Assembly: GCA_033065855.1 (NCBI GenBank)
Contig: JAVXUO010001298.1
Location: 186,001 to 250,000, forward strand
Source of the DNA: Escallonia rubra
Taxonomy: Eukaryota > Streptophyta > Magnoliopsida > Escalloniales > Escalloniaceae
DNA: 64,000 nt
Direction: 5' to 3'
Both the position numbers and the translations under genes were made by a program. The first letter of the stretch is position 1; the number at the start of each line of letters is the position of its first letter. Below are positions 42,701 to 55,620 of the stretch, piece after piece. The notes beneath the pieces are model-generated. The model saw only the letters and a program-made list of their open reading frames with translations. It had not been told where the DNA came from and did no database searches.

Positions 42701-43488
42701 CATTTGCTAAATAAACACTTGCATTTAACCATTTACGGACTAGATAACTCTAGCTAGCCATTGTCGTACCTTATTTGTAATTGATTACGCTGAGAGCGCC
42801 AGTAGTAATAATAGAGTATACAATCGATTATATGTTCGAAAAATACAACTTCACTTAGCACACAAAATTGTGAAGAAATATTGCGTGGTGATTCCAAGAC
42901 CTAGTTCCTTGGTCAGCACAGACTGAATCGATTGATACTCTGAGCCATTCAAGTGTTGGCCCCTCCCCCTCTTGGATAGTTAATGTTATTAAATTTTTGG
43001 CTAGTCAAATGCTTTGAAAACATTGGATGCTGCTCAATCAAATAATTGGAATTTGTCTTTGTCTTGTATTTTAATAAAAAAAAATCAGTTGGACATAAAA
43101 TTGTGTGTATAAATTAGGTATGCAGTAATGTGCCAATGATATTTGTCCAATCAAATATGGTTGGATATCCTTGGCAACAATCCTCTTATAATGCATCAAT
43201 GATGGAGTAAGCTACAACAACTTCATTCATAGCGTTCTTAGCTACGCTAGTCTAGTACCAAACGATATGCGGTGGTCGCAACAATAGCTCTACTTCGGCA
43301 GTCTGGTTATAATAAGTATTATCAACAGTTCGAGTCTCCATGCGCGACTGAACTTACAATTCTTGAACTTCTATTGCTTTGTGTGTAGGTGGGAGGCTGA
43401 GGATGACTCCATTGTCAACTTCCCCACTGTGAGAATGAAGCAAAGAATGCCAGTCTGGGTCAAAAGGAGAACAGACCCTCAACTTTAA
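39789..43488 (+). CDS. CYP90D1: Cytochrome P450, CYP90D1-type brassinosteroid C-23 hydroxylase
   Basis: ER-bound monooxygenase that hydroxylates C-23 of brassinosteroid precursors such as 3-epi-6-deoxocathasterone (family knowledge). Exons: 39,789-40,018; 40,103-40,427; 41,055-41,204; 41,298-41,549; 41,728-41,817; 41,916-42,101; 42,206-42,327; 43,389-43,488; 1,455 nt, 484 aa, against about 491 in Arabidopsis. The N-terminus is a hydrophobic anchor ([18 protein letters not shown]) followed by the Pro-rich hinge [14 protein letters not shown]. The I-helix reads MIPGEDSVP (291-298), the K-helix ETLR (353-356), the PERF-region FNPWRW, and the heme loop [10 protein letters not shown] with Cys430. 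These agree closely with CYP90D1 over the whole length, better than with CYP90C1. Intron 3 begins GC rather than GT (CAG/GCAAGT at 41,205). No stop or frameshift. A MITE and a triplicated 43-bp repeat lie upstream. Confidence 0.95.
40518..40683. repeat. 83-bp tandem duplication in P450 intron 2
   Basis: Two adjacent copies (40,518-40,600 and 40,601-40,683) share TATAGAGCACATGTT, TTTTGAGGTTTGTATTG and GACGGCTTTACAC-like ends. It follows a (TC)n/(CA)n-rich stretch and does not touch the splice sites. Confidence 0.85.
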
Positions 43489-44026
43489 TTCTTGGCCCGA
43501 GGAACTTTTGGTGGGGTGGGGGGGACTGGGGGAGCTTCCATAGAATGATACAAAAGATCAACCTCAGCCCAAAAAGAAAAGAAGACAAGGAAAAAAGATT
43601 AAAGTGAAAAAGTTGGCTGCAGTGCACACGTGTGGTGTGGTTGGGAGGGGGGGGGGGGGGCATCTAGATTTTGACACATTTGTCCTTTTTCCGTAGGTTC
43701 CTTGCACATATATATAATAATATATGACAGATAATAGAGATATGATTTTTTGTTGGGCCCATAATGTTTTCCCCTTCACCCCTTGATCTTGATTTCTACT
43801 GATTATAACCTTTGTATGTACGAACAAATGGCATAAAAAGAGATCAAATTTGACTTCTTTTGCTAGGCTAGTGGGCATTGCTACTGATTGTGTTCATGCC
43901 TTCATGGGTCCGGATTAGTAGACAATTGCATTAAGCTGGCAACTTGATTCACGTTTAAAGTCGCTGAAACTTTGCCGATATTATTGCTGAAACTATTAAG
44001 ATCGCTTATGGTCCCAACATTTGAAA

Positions 44027-44185
44027 AACTTGTTAAATGCCGGTTGTGATGGGCAATAGATACTTTTTATTGCATGAAAGATACATATGTACGAACCATT
44101 TTGTTTAATTGGGGTTTCCGTATTGTCTTTGGGCATTGCACGTAACAACTTGTTAAATGCCGGTTGTGATGGGTAATAGATACTT
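44027..44185. repeat. 39-bp direct repeat at exactly 120-bp spacing
   Basis: AACTTGTTAAATGCCGGTTG followed by TGATGGG(C/T)AATAGATACTT occurs at 44,027-44,065 and 44,147-44,185 with one difference in 39 bases. Confidence 0.9.
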
Positions 44186-44986
44186 CAAAGTGGGTAAAGG
44201 AGACCAACTTAGAATGATGATTTCATGGAGAAAAAAGAGTAATAAGCCGAGTTCATGGACAATCATGGTATGTTTGATATGATAACATTAATCAACGAGG
44301 CAAATTATGGGAGCTTAAGTATTTGTTTATGACATCTCAATAAAAAGGATGTCTAGTGCTTTCTTTTGACAAACTCTCCACTCCTTTGTGCACTTTTTCT
44401 GAAATGGAAAGAAGGATAGGCAAATGCTTTGAACATGAAACTTGATATCGTAGCGCGAGAAAAAGAACAACGATACAAAAGATTAGTCTTCAATGTTAGT
44501 GAAAATTATCTATACTCTTTTGTAATCTCTTACAGTTTGTTGGTTAAATTTGGCCAATTAAATTATTTTTAAATGAATTATCTCTTGTTCTTGTTTCTTT
44601 GTGGTGGCATCTCTCTGTACTATACATATTTGGATTTGATTTACAGGTTCTCTACCTTTCTAACCTCTAATTCTTCTTATTTTCTAAATTTTTTTTATTA
44701 ACTTAATAAGTGTTCAATTATAATTGTTGGAATTATTGCAAGAAACTGGCAATAACAACTCTAAAAAATAGTGTAAAAATAGCAGGCTAAGGCACAAACT
44801 AGGTCGCTCTCTTTAGACGATTCGCGCCCCTTCGGATTACCACCGGTGCAAGGTTATCGACCTGTCGCCTCCAGGATACAACATGTCAGCTTTTACTGTT
44901 ACTTCACTCGTAATAGATAGAAAGCTTGAGTTGTGTTTTGAAAAAGTGAGGAAGATATCTCCTTTTATAGGTGAAAAAAAATAGCT

Positions 44987-45274
44987 GTTGAAAATCTGTT
45001 ACAAAGATATAAATGCGAAATTCATTTCAGAAATAAAATGCTGCAATAAAAAATATGAATGTTGTGTAATAAAAGAAAATGTGACTGTTGGGGAGTAATG
45101 AAGAATATGACTATTTCCCAACAGCTATATTTTCTAGTATAAATATTCACGCTATAATCTCATAAGAGTTCTGGGGGAAGGCCAGAATGCTGTCAGAGTG
45201 CATTCGTAAATTTGTTAAAAATCTGTTACAAATAAATAAATCCAAAATTCATTTCAGAATAAAATGCTGCAGTA
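44987..45274. repeat. Diverged 60-bp direct repeat
   Basis: GTTGAAAATCTGTTACAAAG... at 44,987-45,048 and GTTAAAAATCTGTTACAAAT... at 45,214-45,274 align throughout and both end in AAAATGCTGCA. Probably part of an unclassified element. Confidence 0.7.
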
Positions 45275-47099
45275 TCTCCCTCACTTGTCCTTCCCACGTT
45301 GCGCGTGCGAGTCTTAGATTCTAACACATCTTACTAAAAGACCAAGGAGCGTCATCTTATATACTCCTTAAAGTTCTTTATAATGGCCAATGTGGGACAA
45401 ATACTTTCCAAAAGTTTAAGTACGTGAGAAAACCATTACTTACCATTTTCAAACAATGTTGGACTAAAGCACTTATGATTTTACTCAAAACTCTATTATT
45501 TTTTTCAAAACCATTCTCGAAAACAAAAGAATTTTTTTTGTTAAAATACTCTGACAATAATTAGTCAGAAAATAGCCTCCAATACCGTGACACTAGCTCG
45601 TAAGTCTTATTCTTTATCTAAATCACACGGGACTTGTTGTCCCGCTAAGATCAGACACAACTTTTGTATTCAATTAATTTATCACAGTTATTAGGTATAA
45701 TAAAAGTTAAAAACTCCCCTTTTTGAAATTACAATCAAGTCCTAAAGAGATGGGCCAATGTGTTCGGAGGGCCCATGAAGCTTTTATGGAAATGAACTTC
45801 TTGGGTAATTAATTGGGCTCTATAGCCCATTTCGAGAAGAAAGAGAAATGGGCCTTCGTTTAATTAATGAAGTGTGCGCCATAATGGCCACTCCAGTTTA
45901 TCGTACTTTTGGTCCGATAAACATTCGGCTTCAAGCCTACACCTACACGGATAAAAATAGATGTTAGCTGCAACACTGTAATCCGACTATGCATTAATAA
46001 TTAATCATCACTAAATATAATTAGTACGGAGTAATGTTTTTATAGACACATCAAAGGATAACTCTTAACCGCACCTTTTAGCATTTCTCGTCAAATGTCA
46101 TTATTCATAGTTGCGGGGGAGGTATATTGTAACCTCGTACTACAACACTATATTCTCATGCTGCGCCAGTTTTATACGATTTTTGTTGTGTCTGTACTAT
46201 TTTTTATGCACGCAGGATTGTTTTAAAAAGAGATTAGTGACCGAGGTCTTGTTGGCTATTTTTATTAGCAAAGTACGAACATGAGTATTCTGTATTACCC
46301 CGCAATTAGATATTTGTAAATTCAAATACGCTGATGTAGACGGTCAGTAGTTTTAAACTATCAAATTAATTACTTCGTATGTCAATCGTCAAATATGTCG
46401 GGATGGCTTTGTAAGACTAGTTATATGAAAAATATGGAGAGACCTATGCATCTCAATCCCTCTTTGTGAGAATACTACCGTTGAAATCACAACATATCTC
46501 ATTCTTTCTTCATTTCACTGGGTATAACATTTTTCATAAGCCGAGATTACGACGGAGAAGCTATTCCACTCCATATTCCTACTATTTATCAAAAAATAAA
46601 AAATAAAAAAATGACATCTAGAATTTTTGAATAGTAAATAAATGAATGTAACATTATTCCAGTTGTACCCTCAAGGATTGTTGTATTTGTATATATTAAG
46701 AACACGACCTTATGTAACCCCAGATGTTACACATTTCTCTTTCTTTATTTTGGCATTTTTAAAAATGAAAAAGACATCTTCTCGATAAAAAGATAAAAAC
46801 ACATTATAGCTTGTTTTTAATACTATGGAGCAATTCTTAGTCAACAAAAATTAATAAATTTAATGTTTTTTAAAACAAGAAAAGAAATGGTAAACGAGCA
46901 GAGCTTTCATGAAATTTAAAAATATATGCTATTCAAAGGCTAGTTTTATATCCCTTGATGGTAACAAATGCTATGTTGACTCTAATTTTAATAATTACAA
47001 TTACAATTAAAATTCTGGTATCTTAATATTTTGTGCTAATTTACTTAAAAAGGTAAAATTCTAAAAAATATTTAATCGGAAAGAAACGGCGCCGTGCAC

Positions 47100-47251
47100 A
47101 TCCCAAGTAGCCTAGACAAAACGCGTTATGATTTGCCCTTCAAACCAATCTTTACCCTAACCCAGCCTTCAATTTCACGCTCATATCTACCTGTGGATTT
47201 CGGTTGCCGGACGGGAAGCTCAGCCCTGTTAATCTTCGTTACCTCCATAAG
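47100..47251 (+). other. Possible non-coding first exon (5' UTR) of the FLX-like gene
   Basis: The coding start at 48,223 is preceded by a good splice acceptor (AAAACAG/TTTAC, 48,217), which implies an upstream leader exon. A plausible donor, CATAAG/GTTCGATC, lies at 47,251-47,252, following less AT-rich, pyrimidine-rich sequence just downstream of an AAACGGCGCCG motif. The intron would contain a (TC)n(GC)n microsatellite at 47,724-47,763. This is inference; no transcript evidence is available. Confidence 0.35.
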
Positions 47252-47721
47252 GTTCGATCTTCCGATCTTAAGTCTTGCCAATTCAATTCATACTTCTGTT
47301 TTTCAACTGAAATTACTAAATCAGGGTTTCGTCACGCAGTTATCGCTACTCTGACGGCGTACATGTATACTAAGTCACTTTAGCTGCTTAATTTACCCAT
47401 CGATTGGTTTATTGCGGAATCAGTTGGGGAATATAGAAGCAAACGTGAAATTATAATGTATTTTCCTTTGAATTGGAGGCTGTGTTGTGTACTAGTTTAG
47501 GATGCGTTATCTCGGTCATGCTGAAGATTGAGTTTTTAGGTGATTAAACGGAGTATTTTATCGTTTTGGTAGCTGAAGAAAGGATGTATGCAGCTTTTAC
47601 GGCTAGTATTTTTCTATTAATTTAAAGGGGGTCTGCTACTTTTTAACAGCGTTTAGCAGCATGGTGATGTAAGGGTGTTAGTAAAACTCCCGGAAAAATT
47701 CATTTTAGGTGGGCCGTATAC

Positions 47722-47729
47722 AGTTCAAT

Positions 47730-47762
<33 letters not shown>

Positions 47763-47764
47763 GG
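47722..47764. repeat. (TC)n-(GC)n microsatellite
   Basis: A run of about ten TC units passes directly into alternating CG units, followed by CA-rich sequence. Alternating purine-pyrimidine CG tracts favour Z-DNA. It lies in the inferred leader intron of the FLX-like gene. Confidence 0.9.
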
Positions 47765-48222
47765 CAGCACACACGCACACATACACTCTGGTGTATATAT
47801 AGATATATGTGGACAGACAGGCACGTAAACACAAACACACGCCCATTTGGTTTGATTTTTAAACTAGCTCGATTCCTCAAGTTGCCGATGGAATTGTCCC
47901 TTGGTCAATTTGCTATATTGTTTTTGATTGGTATCTGTAAGTGCTAATGCATTAGTTGCCCTCTAGCTGTTAGTACTTTTTTTGCAGTTTCCAATTCTGA
48001 TAATCTAGTTTTAGCCATTGAGTTTTTCTGTATTGCCAATTATTTACATGCAGTAGTGATAATACCTATGTTCGACTTACTATCACTTACTATCTTGGGG
48101 CATGCAGTTATTATAAGGAGTTGTCTGTAAACTGTTATTGCTAAGTACGAGAAACATAGTCATAATTTTGTGACGAGGTCTTGCAATCTTATATTTCTTT
48201 GGTTCTTGGAAAAACAGTTTAC

Positions 48223-51176
48223 ATGGCGGGGAGAAACCGTATGCCACGTGACGCATTTGACAATCGGCGCGGGTATATCCCAGAAGGACCGCATGCTCGG
48301 GGCCCTTTGCCTCGGGAGTTGCCACCTCATCCTGCTTTATTGGAAGAAGAACTTGAAATGCAGCGTCGTGACATCCGGAGGCTTTTGGTTGAAAATCAGA
48401 GGCTGGGGGAAGATCGAATTCTTCTGGAGCGAGAGTTGGTTGGTGCTAAAGAGGAACTTCGTAGGATGACTATGGCCATCGCTGATATTCGTGCAGAACA
48501 AGAGGTGCATTCAAGGGAGCTTATTGAGAGAGGTTTGAAACTGGAAGCCGACCTCCGTGCTACCGAGCCTTTGAAAAACGAGGCTGCAAAACTCCATGCA
48601 GAAGTGCAGAGGTTGAATTCCCTTAGGCAGGATCTATCTGGGAAACTTCAGACCCTCAGAAAAGATTTTGAAAAACTTAAAGCTGATAACCAGCAGATTC
48701 CACTTCTAAGGGCCGAGGCTGATGGCCTGCAGCAGGAGCTTATGCGTGCTAGGTCTCCGCTTTACCTTTCTTATATATATGGGCTTGTGATCTATGCATG
48801 GTGTTTAGCATAATAGTTAGATTTTATTTAGGGCTAATGCAACGAATCTCTCTTTTAGAGCCGCTATTGATTATGAAAAGAAGGGAAATATTGAGCTGAT
48901 GGAACAGAGGCAGTCAATGCAGAAGAACTTGGTTTCCATGGCACGCGAAGTTGAAAAGCTTCGAGCAGAACTTGCAAGTACTGATGTCAGACCCTGGAGT
49001 GCTGGTAATCTCTTCCTTTTATTTACGCACTTGTTTAAGTAACCATGTCTTTTTTACCCATCCAGGATACTGTGTTTCAAATACCCCTTGAACTGCTAGT
49101 CTGCAATGATGTATAAGTTTATCTGATGTTGCCACTTCTATTTGCTCTCTCAACCGCGTAGTGTGTATTTATTAATGTTATCACTCAGATAGATGTGGCC
49201 TGGTGGGAAAGTACGTGTGCGGGTGTGGTGCGCACGCAGGAGGGAGGGACAGAGTTTATCATCAGATAGGAGTTTTGGATTTTGGCTTCATGTAATTTGT
49301 CATATCAGCATCTTTAATTGAGATGTCAATCTAGCGATCTGATGCTTGTTCTTGTATGCATAAAAGAAAAAATTACACGTATATGTCAACTCAACGAGCT
49401 ACTTATATCCTTTCCCTCCACTATCCCGTACAAATTCATGTTTTTCGTTACACTTCCAGAGGTCTCATTTCGAGGCCCATCTCATCTTTACTTCTCAATG
49501 GTGTATGGCCCTAATCCTTTAATTTTACTTTGTCCAAAACTTCCCTTACCTGGGGCTGGAAGTTTTCAATAGCATAAACAAACCTTCGATTTGTATGATC
49601 ATAAGCATGGCCAAGTTCTCATGCATGTTTTTTAGCTTGTCAATGTAATTTCTAGGTTTTAAAAGCAATTGGTTTAAGTCTATGCCAGACCCTTGAGCTT
49701 TCCTAACTTCTTTGCTTTCTTTCCTCTGACACTTACTTCCCAAATTCAACTTATGTGTTTTTCGGGCCTCCTAATATTAACATCATTGTTTATTACACGT
49801 TTCCTCTAGATTCTTTTTGGTGCTTTTTAGCAATTCCCGCAATACAAGACATCTCAGTCCGCGTTAATTTTGACCATGATTTAGGCTTCAAGGGAGGCTG
49901 AGGCTTGAAATAATGGTAATATTGCTCCATTCAAACCTGGAGGTCACGGGTTCAATACTTGGGAACTTTCTATAAATAGTGGGGGTAAGGCTGCGTACAT
50001 CAACCCTTCCCAAACCCGCAATGTTGGAGCCTTGAGTACTGGGGCCACCTATTTAGGCTCCTTGGTCCGTCCTTAAGCGACTTGCACCTTTAACGCACAC
50101 AACCTTTTCCTTTGATGTTCTACCACCCCGAAGCGCGTCTATCTGCTACATTTACCCTTGCTCTTCATTCTTTGAATACACAATTAGCCAGACACTTTCC
50201 AAGAATGCCTTCACAATATTTACATGAAGCTGGTACCCTCTTTCAAGGAATAATCTCCCTGATTACTGGGTGGGCACAAAATAAGGCTATGAAATGTGAA
50301 TTTGTTTTCTCGAAGGTCTTTTTCCAGGAATTTATGCTGTTGATGGCAATACTCTAGGTACCCTGCTGCCTCTCAAAAGTGTAATGAAGTTGTTTTTTCC
50401 CCTTCATTGCGAGAAACTGTTTGCTACCATTTGCTTCGGCTATGAGACTCCCCAAATTGACTCTAATTTCTCCTGTATGGAGCCATCACTCAGGCAAAGT
50501 TTGTATCACCTTCTACTATGTTGTCTGGCCCTTGCAATACCTTTGTTTTTTATATCCACCCTATTTTTGTATTTTGATCAACACGAAACACAGAGATATG
50601 ACGAATTCTAGTCTTATGCTCCATTTGGTCGCCAATGAGGAGGCAAAAGAACAAGAAGCACAAAATTTACTTCTACAGTTTTAGGTGGAAATTATTTTGG
50701 CAGTATTCAAGCTCTTTGCCGTTTTTCATTTCTTAATGTTCAAATTATACGGATTGATTTGAACTTTGAACCCGATTGCTGTCAAATTCAATTTTGAATA
50801 GATTTTCACTTAAGCAAATATTCCACAGCACATTGCTGTGCAGTATTAGGTACTTTTTGCTTCTAATCGTCTTTATCTTGGATCCAACTTTCTTAGGTGG
50901 ACCATATGGGATGAGTTTCAGCAGCAGTGAGGGAGGTTTTCCTGCACCTTATGGAGATGGTTATGGGGGTCATCTGGTATGGTTGCTTAAAATTACTTGT
51001 ATTTGATGTATTCAGCAGTTCAAAATTTGTTTCGTTTATCCTAGCGAGCCAGAGCCACTGAAATATTTATTTGGGTTTATGCTTATTTACAGGGTGCTTC
51101 TGACAAGGGTCCTCTGTATGGTCCGGGTTCTGCTTCATGGGGAGGACTAGAGAAACCTCGCTTGAATCGTCGTTGA
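48223..51176 (+). CDS. FLXL: FLX-like coiled-coil protein (FLXL1/FLXL3 type)
   Basis: Family of FLOWERING LOCUS C EXPRESSOR proteins; FLX itself is a nuclear scaffold in the FRIGIDA complex that promotes FLC transcription, and roles of the -like members are less clear. Exons 48,223-48,752, 48,859-49,004, 50,897-50,976 and 51,093-51,176 make 840 nt, 279 aa, all GT-AG. The N-terminus is basic and Pro-rich ([10 protein letters not shown]... [13 protein letters not shown]). Residues 40-205 or so form a long heptad-rich coiled coil with [40 protein letters not shown] and [17 protein letters not shown] short Gly/Tyr/Ser-rich tail ends EKPRLNRR. The conserved NQQIP, LMEQRQ and [13 protein letters not shown] motifs match the family closely, most like FLXL1 as I recall it. 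The ATG follows a splice acceptor by 6 nt. Intron 2 is 1.9 kb and holds a SINE. Confidence 0.93.
49895..50048 (+). mobile_element. SINE with Angio-domain in FLX-like intron 2
   Basis: GAGGTCACGGGTTCAATACT contains a box B-like segment. It is followed by GGGGGTAAGGCTGCGTACAT, ACCCTTCCC, ACCCGCAATGTTGGAGCCTT and ACTGGGG, the order and wording of the conserved Angio-domain shared by several plant SINE families. The head is degenerate. It is in the same orientation as the host gene and far from the splice sites. Confidence 0.75.
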
Positions 51177-53990
51177 GATCTGAATGGCAAAAAGGGCGCA
51201 CCTTCTTTTATATTAATTGGCTGTCCGATGTAGAAATGCGCTTGAAGTGTATGATTCTTCTATGTTTGCTTTTTACTTTATATTTGAACTTTATTCGTCA
51301 ACTTAAATGACTTAATAGGAGACACGGGGGTGCTTTATTTAAACATTGAGACTTGGTTTCTTTTTCATGCCTGCAAGTATGACTTAGTATATTAAGTTCT
51401 GGCTAGAGATGTATGACGTAGTTTATAGGCTGCTAATACCTCTTATTACCGCCGTATCTTTTGGATACATATGCAGAAATTCCTTTTTATGTAACCTCAT
51501 GGATTTTATCGGTGAGGTTTTTCATCTGAATCATAGGACTTAAAAAATGTTGTCTAGCTTTAGTTATTAAGATAGCTCCACTAGGTTGTGTTGCATGGGG
51601 ACTGGAAATTGGATTGTAAGGGACACAATGGTTACTACTGGACTGTTGAGTGTCTCTTGCTGTAGGCTGCTGGTGCTCACGAGTTTATTTTGAAGGTTGA
51701 GATTTTGGGGTTCCAGTTATGGTAAATGTTAGATCCATGACGATGATAAACCTCTTAGTGGCAGGCAGATGACTGGCATAGTACTCAAATTTGGAAGGCT
51801 GGTAATACCCGATACTCCAGCTATTGCCTATTTCTTTTTTCAATTATTTGGAGCAAAGAAAATACATAGGAGCTAAAAACAAGGAATTCTAATGGATGCG
51901 TTTCCGAGCGGTTCGATACGATTAACAATGTTGCTGCACCTTTTCCTGTTGTCTAGGGAAGATGCCATATGGAGTTTAGAAGTCGTCAGTTTCAAGAGGC
52001 TTGAAGTTTTGTAATGGCTTGGATTTCTCATATGTTGTAACTGACTGAATTGTTTCACTTGTTTCTGACCAACAGCACTGTTAGAGCAATGAGTGGTTAG
52101 TGATTTTTAGTGGCTTTTACAATTAGGTGGTTATATTACCTTGTGAGCAGTGGATAGGTATCTAGTGTACTCTACCAGTTATTCTGTGTATTGCTCTGAG
52201 GTGCCATTTGAAGGATTGATGTTCTTGCTGCTTGACGCGATTTAAAATGCGGCGGGACTATAATTTGTACGTTTTGTTTGGTTCAAAGCTCTTTTATGGC
52301 TTGTGAGATGATGGATGCGTTTGGATCAAAGAATGAAATTGGTACTCTTCATTGTTAAGGCAGCATTCAGCAGGTGGTGTTCTTAAGAGACCGAAAAGAA
52401 AAGGAAAGAGTATAGTTGATATGCAGGCTTCCTTGTTCGTGATACATCTATTTTTGTAACTTGGATTAGTTTCCTTTTGTTTATTTCACTGGAAACTGGA
52501 ATTTATGGCTGTATTCCATGGAAGTTGGGCTGTACATCTTGGTCTCGCCAATTGTATCACATGGATCCGCTATATAGTGAACCATGGTGTATGGTGGTGG
52601 AACTTGTATCAAATTCCTTTAGTGTTTCCATGGTGATGGTTTATAGGCTTTAAATGTACAACAACACAGGCTTGTGAGGATACCAGATTGAAGAGTTGCC
52701 AAGTCCTGACTGATGTATTTCCAACCATCTAGGATAAGGTTGTGCAGTATCCCTGGATCACTTCTTGTGCAGATGTTTTTGTTGCAATTCTTCATCATAT
52801 TGTAGATCTGCAATATATTTCAGTAGTTGAGTCATTCTGGACACCCTAATGCTCGACGAGTTGCTCCTTTGCCCGTTGATATCAGCCTGTTACATCTAAA
52901 GGAAGGATGGTCGGCATGGCATTTGACGAGGGGCTCGCTTCTGACCTGGACTTCATAGGCAAGTATTCTGTCTTTGTTATATGGGTTTAATGGGTCCTGA
53001 ATTATATGCTTGCAATTTCTAAGCTAGACATTGTACATGATGTGCATTCATTTCTGTGTGTCTACTAAGGTATTTGTTCTCTGTAGATCCTAGATGTAGT
53101 CTCTATTAGTGTCTCCTTGTGGAGGCTGATTGTTTTATCGCTGGGTTCATATGTTTCCTCTTCGTAGATTTTGTCCTTAATATGCTTACTTAAACCAATG
53201 GTGTGATGCAGCAGTGTAGAATATAGGTTGTTGATCCTCAAGTTTTGTCAGGAGTATCTCTAGCTCAACTGACTTGTAGGATTCTTTGCCCACGCTCGTG
53301 GCTGGACCCTTGGGCTGCATTAGCAAATTTACAATGAACGAAGTGGTACAGCAGAACACGAGATACCTCTGTCATCAAATGCTAGTTTGCTTTACCCGTT
53401 AAAGGTGTTCACATGTTTGATGAGGCACATTCCTTCTTCCCTAGCTCTGGAGGTTTCATAGCATAGCAGTTCTTTTAGCTTTCGCCAGTAAACTCAAAAG
53501 AGGGTATAAGATGATGTTCTGCGGAGGAGGTACAAAGTAGTTTTTACAAACATGGCACTCAAGAGACGTCTGCTACTGGTTCTTCCCTGCTGCTAGTTTG
53601 TGTTTAGGTTCCTTTATATTAGTAAGTTGCAAGTACGCGCCAGATGGTTTCGAGGATAAATAGATATTGCAATCTAGGGATCTGAAGGGTTTTTATAATT
53701 ATCGTACAATAGTGGTTGGTTACGAGTTGTAAAATCAGTTTGGCAATATTGTGCTAGGAATTGGGTAATAGATGAAGGTTAGAAACGATTGACCCAGTTT
53801 GGATGGCTCAGGTCCCTGATTACAGGGAGATGATATTTGTGGAGGATTTATTCAAGTTTTGGTGCTGTGGACAACATCCATCTGGGGCTGCAAATCATGT
53901 TTTCTTATGGGTCACTGCTTCATGTTGCAGCATCCCATTTTAGGTCTTCTAGTTGTAATGAAAGAGTGGATGACAGACGCACTTTACTGT

Positions 53991-54257
53991 CACTATATGG
54001 ATATACAGCGTATTGTAAATGCACCTGACTGGCGCCGCTGACGCATTGGAAGAGATACAGCGTACAACAACATAGTACACTGGTATAAAATATGTCGGAG
54101 AAAAGTGTAATTGCCTCTACCTTACACAATATGGATGTATGGCGTATTGCAAAAGCACATGACTGGCGCCGTTGACTCATTGGAAGAGATACAGCGTACA
54201 ACAACATAGTACAATGGTATTAAATATGTCCGAGAATAGTGTAGTTGCCTCTACCCT
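53991..54257. repeat. Two tandem copies of a 134-bp unit
   Basis: Copies at 53,991-54,124 and 54,125-54,257 share GACTGGCGCCG, CATTGGAAGAGATACAGCGT, ACAACAACATAGTACA and TTGCCTCTACC, with about 10-12 percent difference. No ORF or TIR. Confidence 0.9.
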
Positions 54258-55620
54258 AGAGTCACGAGAGAGAAGCTCTTGCTTCCCTCCAGAGGCTTTC
54301 CAGCCATCTCTTATTCTTGACCCATGCTGGCTTACTCTCCGTCGCGCTCTTCATTGACCTCTCCCTTTCTCTGTGTGCTTGCTCCGTGGGGCGTGGAGAT
54401 CTCTCTCTCTCTTTTTACGGGACCAGTGCCAAGGTGATTAGACTCCATGGTAGTCTACAATTTGTTCTTTGGTTTTAACTCCCATTCACATGCTTCTGGT
54501 TTGTCAGCCCAGGATCTGAACTGGACTGCAATGCTATTGGGTTCAATAGGAACTTCATAGGAAGCATGGCTTCAATAATGGTGGGGACTCAAACCTGAAA
54601 GGGATTAGTGCTATTACTGTTGTTTTCCGGTGGAGTTGCTGGGAACTGAAGGTGGGTTTTGTAGCTAACTGGGGGGCATCGTGCTTTATTGGGATCTGAA
54701 GCTGTTGGAGAAGTGAACCAATTTCGTTGATTCCGGTTTTGAGTTGGAGACATTAGTGCGTGAAGTTTGCTTCTCTTTCTTTTTCTTCCCCCTCCCAATA
54801 TTTCCACCCCCCTGCGGGACCCCCCCATACGAAGACTCCTCTTAAATTTGAAAGAGATTAAGTTTATGTTATCTCAGTTTGCTTTAAGGTTGAAAATTTT
54901 GCTGTAACGCATTTCTCCATCCCGTCATAGTTTTGAAGTATGTTCATCCCTTTCCTGCATTCTTACACGCTGAATTATTTGTTACTCATGTTTAATGGCA
55001 GACATGTGAATTATTCAAACAATTAAATAATTATCATGCTCTGCATAGTCATTCCATTTGGGCATTTCCTGGAAAGAACTAGCATTGACAGTTTCAGATC
55101 ACAAGAAGTTAGTTTAAGGTTGGGACCAGAGTTGCACTGAACTGAAGAATGTAGTCCTCGCTTTGTAACCTGCTCTAGTAGAACTATCAGTTTGTTTTTA
55201 AACATGAATAAAAGAATTACATTTGCATTGTTATCACCTACATGTGTTTAATTGAGAGATTGTGATGCTTTGTTGATTATCCTTTACTGCAATATCGAAA
55301 AACTGTATAGCTGTATGTTCAGTGAGCTGTCTGCAGTTTCCCTCTATTATGGTTGCTAGACATTGTTTTGAAATGTCTTTGATGATTGCATGTTCATCAC
55401 TCGTTAGTTTTAATTTCGATTCTGAATAATTACTTTATAGTTGTTTTTCTCCTCATGTTTATGCTTCCAATATTTTGCAGATGGAGAGCTGTCAGCTGCG
55501 TAGTGGTAATTCGTTGTTTAATGGTGAAGGGAAGAATCAGGTACATCTTCATATATTCAACAGAAATATGTAGGCTAAATAGAAATAGGAAACAGGTAAG
55601 TGCTGCAAGAAAGGTGGCTT

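Larger units (their letters stand above)
43489..47099. other. Intergenic region between CYP90D1 and the FLX-like gene
   Basis: Begins with the presumed P450 3' UTR, which includes a poly-G run near 43,647-43,660. Two direct-repeat pairs (44,027/44,147 and 44,987/45,214) are present. Near 45,750-45,860 there are several GGGCC/TGGGCC motifs of the kind seen in plant promoters. The rest is AT-rich with no recognisable gene. Confidence 0.6.
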
